Shown here in pieces: positions 61,301 to 64,000 of a DNA stretch of 64,000 nucleotides. The number at the start of each line of letters is the position of its first letter. Position 1 is the first letter of the stretch. Both the position numbers and the translations under genes were made by a program. Below the pieces are notes generated by a model. It was not told the DNA's origin, searched no databases, and saw nothing but the letters and a program-made list of their open reading frames with translations. This DNA comes from Erythrophleum ivorense (lineage: Eukaryota > Streptophyta > Magnoliopsida > Fabales > Fabaceae), in the NCBI GenBank assembly GCA_026724425.1, contig JAIUCV010000002.1, positions 5,337,001 to 5,401,000 of the forward strand, given 5' to 3'.

Positions 61301-63434
61301 GGAAGCTGGCCAGTCCAAATTGCAGTCAAGATTGGAAGAGGAGGAACAAGCTAAAGCAGCTTTGATGGGAAGAATTCAGCGACTGACCAAACTAATATTG
61401 GTTTCTACAAAGACTGCTATGTCTTCAAGCATTCCTGAAAGGCCTAGCCATAGGCGTAGGCATTCCTTTGGGGAAGATGAGGTGTGGTTTAGCATGTTAC
61501 TTCATTTGGTGATGCAGTCAGCTATAGGCTTTGTACTAGATGATCTGATATTGTTCAAGTGATGTGTTGTGTTGCAATATGAATTCAGTTACTTGGAATG
61601 AAAAGTAATAAAGTCAATTACTCATTCTTGTGATTACAGCTAGCATATCTGCCTGATAGAAAACGCGATCATTTGATTGATGATGACACTGGAAGCCATG
61701 CTTCAGAGCCTTCAGTGGAAGGAAAGGATGATGTTAACTTAGATGAGTTGATGAAGGATTATAAAAGGAACAAAAGACGAGGAATGCTTGGTTGGTTCAA
61801 GTTGAGAGTAAGTTATTTTTCTATTCATTTGAATGTAGAAATTGTATGATTTATCATGTTAGGAATTAACAACAAACATTATAGTTACAATTTAAATTAA
61901 TTTAACAATTTTATTTCATTAATCATCATTGATATCACTGTATTTAAAATATGGATGCTGAGGATTTCTGCCAAGCTGAGATTTGCAGGGGACTGGGATT
62001 CATAATTAAATTGTATGGTAAAAGAGAACAGATTTATGGATTATAATTGAGAATTATATTGGATTTTTTTTTAAACTAATGACAACATTTGATTCTCTTA
62101 AGCTCAATCTTAAAAGATAAAACACACTTCAGGTCTGAAAGCAAGACTTAAGAATCCTAATTAGGCTAGGATTTCTTACTTCATTTTAAGTGTCGAATAA
62201 GGCAAGGTAGCAGCAAGGGTTTATTGTGTGTTCTGAGGTGGGTGTTTCATACTCTTTAATTTGTGGATGATTGTATTTTTCTTCTCTCTTCTCCTGTTGA
62301 TTGGAAGAAGTTCTTTAATGTCATCATCTAATTGTAGGGTTTTCGGAGTTAAATTTAAGGATTAGTATACTAGTGATTGACTTGGCTATGATAACTATAA
62401 ATCATATGTCCTTGGCCACTTTACTAGCTTGGCTATATAAGATTTTCAGTGGCAAGGCTTCTGTCTTTCAAGCCATAGAACTAATGCAATAAATTTATTA
62501 AATATATGATCTCTTTAGGTGTCCTTAACATTCAATAGAAAAGGCCTAATAAGTTCCTCTACGAAGTTCTTAATGATTATCCTTTCTTATAAGTTATTCT
62601 CATCTTAAGGTTTAAGGCTCTGATTGAACAATAACAAGTATTCTGTATAGTGCTCTCTATATTTTGTGAGGCCAAAGTAGCAACTTATTATAGTGATCTG
62701 GCCAACTAATAGTATATGCCTTCTTTGCAGAAACCTGATCTGGTAGGAATATCAACAAATGTTGATAGCGAGAGCTCTACAAATGGGTCTCCTGCATCCT
62801 CTTCAAAACAAACGCCAAATAGAGTTATGCTTTATGACATGAAAGACTCACGCAGAAATTCAATCAGCACAAAGGATAATGCTTCAGCTCTTAATTCCTT
62901 TCCTTTAAGAAATCAAGCAGGTGACTTGTTTAGTGGAATTGTTGGAGGTCATCAACTTCCTCCGGTGAGATCTCAAATACTAGTGAAAAATGTAACAGGA
63001 AAGATATATATATTTTCCAAAATGGATTAATCTTACGGACCAGAACCATAACTGTGCTGAATGACTATTTTGCAGACTGGGAACACAATAACTGATCAAA
63101 TGGATCTTCTTCGTGAACAAGTAAAAATGCTGGCTGGGGAGGTGGCACTATGTACCAGTTCTCTAAAACGATTGTCTGAACAAGCTGCTAACAAGCCCGA
63201 AGATTTACAACTACAAGTGAGCTACTACTTAAGACAGTCAAATGAGGACTGGAACATAATTTTCTTTTATTGTCAAAATTGAGGTTGCTATTCTGGTGAT
63301 GATGGCAGGAGCACATGCAGAAGTTGAAGGATGAAATTAGCCAAAAGAAGGACCAAATCCGTATTCTAGAGCAACGTATGCTAGGACCACTTCGGATGAC
63401 TCCACATGCACCTAATAACAGTGAAATCTCTGAG
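55422..63434 (+). CDS. Kinesin, KIN-7 subfamily (MKRP/KIN-7D-like), 3' end beyond window
   Basis: Plus-end microtubule motor. Nineteen exons: 55422-55690, 55811-55908, 56325-56414, 57292-57344, 58101-58166, 58242-58295, 58493-58552, 58772-58850, 59140-59207, 59598-59660, 59794-59898, 60489-60593, 60732-60839, 60928-61074, 61299-61481, 61640-61807, 62731-62964, 63076-63216, 63309-63434. They give 739 codons without a stop. Residues 1-80 are rich in Ser, Pro, Arg and Thr with few acidic residues, like an organelle presequence. The motor domain follows: GVTSSGKT P-loop (159-166), NLVSSRSH switch I (267-274), DLAGSE switch II (304-309). After about residue 406 come coiled-coil stretches (KYQREIHDLKEELQQLKRG), a SHRRRHSFGEDE motif and EQVKMLAGEVA, typical of the MKRP/KIN-7D group. 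Exon 19 ends at a GT donor (GAG|GTAAGT); no further exon was found before 64000. Confidence 0.94.
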
Positions 63435-64000
63435 GTAAGTATGAGACTAGAATTTACCAGGAACTACGACCCAACATCAGTTAGACTAAACTCAGACCCA
63501 ATTAAAAATGCAACTATATTCTGTGAAAACGCCTCTGAGAACTCTATCCTTGTCGCTTGCAATACCTAGCTGTTATTTGTTGTCACATGCAGCGTGAAAG
63601 AAAAAGTTTAATATCACCAAAAATAACTAGAAGCATAATATTTATTTTTTAAACTAGAGTATGCTTCATATTATTGTATATATATTATGGTGAACAAAAG
63701 CAAAGAGAATTGTTGTCTAAAATAGTGCAGTGCAATCCACAGAATACAGTAAATTTATTCCAAGGACAGAAATGAAGGAAACAAAGACAAATAACACGAC
63801 CAAATCATATTCTGTTTCCTCTGACTCGTCCTTTACTTTTTGACATCTCTTGCTCTAGAGTTTAAAGCCCTCGACATGCTTCATACATTTTTGTGAAACT
63901 TTTTAGTATTATTTTATTTAAGTATAAACTGATGCATTGTGGCCGCATAAGAGTACTAAAAGTCATCATAAAATTGAAGGGAAGAAAATATTTGGGACAG
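63435..64000. other. Presumed kinesin intron 19
   Basis: The 84-codon open frame that begins in exon 19 runs on past the donor to about 63569, but this extension has no kinesin-like content. AT-rich sequence follows to the window edge. The next coding exon must lie beyond 64000. Confidence 0.6.

Overview
The window is nuclear DNA of a dicotyledonous plant. It is AT-rich, with introns that have GT..AG borders and T-rich 3' ends. Its proteins are plant families (GH35 beta-galactosidase, NAC factor, KIN-7 kinesin), and its gaps are full of plant-type MITEs, a Ty1/copia element and a LINE remnant. No tRNA, rRNA, CRISPR or prokaryotic feature was seen. The species cannot be fixed from the sequence alone.

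Layout. (1) 1-8490: a complete 18-exon GH35 beta-galactosidase gene on the minus strand (2523-8490). Its 3' side is rearranged: a three-unit tandem repeat (1926-2450) follows the stop, then a decayed second copy of exons 14-16 (about 680-1672). (2) 8491-14100: an AT-rich intergenic stretch with LTR-like and other repeat debris. (3) 14370-19284: six-exon 20S proteasome subunit beta-3 gene (PBC) on the plus strand, with GGCCCA promoter boxes. (4) 20602-21210: an intronless BIG BROTHER-like RING-H2 E3 ligase, probably a retrocopy, followed by a three-unit tandem repeat. (5) 21211-28500: intergenic DNA with a TIR element. (6) 28964-30502: three-exon NAC transcription factor of the ATAF group, behind a promoter with three G-boxes and a TATA box. 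(7) 30503-41670: a transposon-dense region with several MITEs, a long-TIR element of about 1.7 kb and a LINE fragment. (8) 41671-51650: nine-exon replication factor C subunit (RFC5/RFC3 type) on the minus strand. A 4.6-kb copia element with matching 5-bp target duplications sits in intron 4, and an E2F palindrome lies upstream. (9) 51830-55420: SINE/hAT/Stowaway-like debris and a microsatellite. (10) 55422 to beyond the right edge: a KIN-7 kinesin on the plus strand, 19 exons seen, gene incomplete.

The exon junctions of the beta-galactosidase, PBC, NAC, RFC and kinesin genes were derived by hand. Each joined reading frame stays open and each exon length agrees in phase (698, 204, 290 and 362 codons, and 739 codons so far for the kinesin). 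The genes do not form one pathway. They are housekeeping and regulatory genes (protein turnover, DNA replication, cell wall, stress transcription, microtubule motor). From memory, the set BGAL16 - PBC - ATAF-type NAC - RFC - MKRP-type kinesin resembles the paired Arabidopsis chromosome 1 blocks near At1g774xx and At1g217xx, so the window looks like a conserved eudicot block. I found no clear sign of an undescribed biological system. The most notable signals are the remodelled 3' end of the beta-galactosidase gene, the intronless RING gene and the nested transposons.
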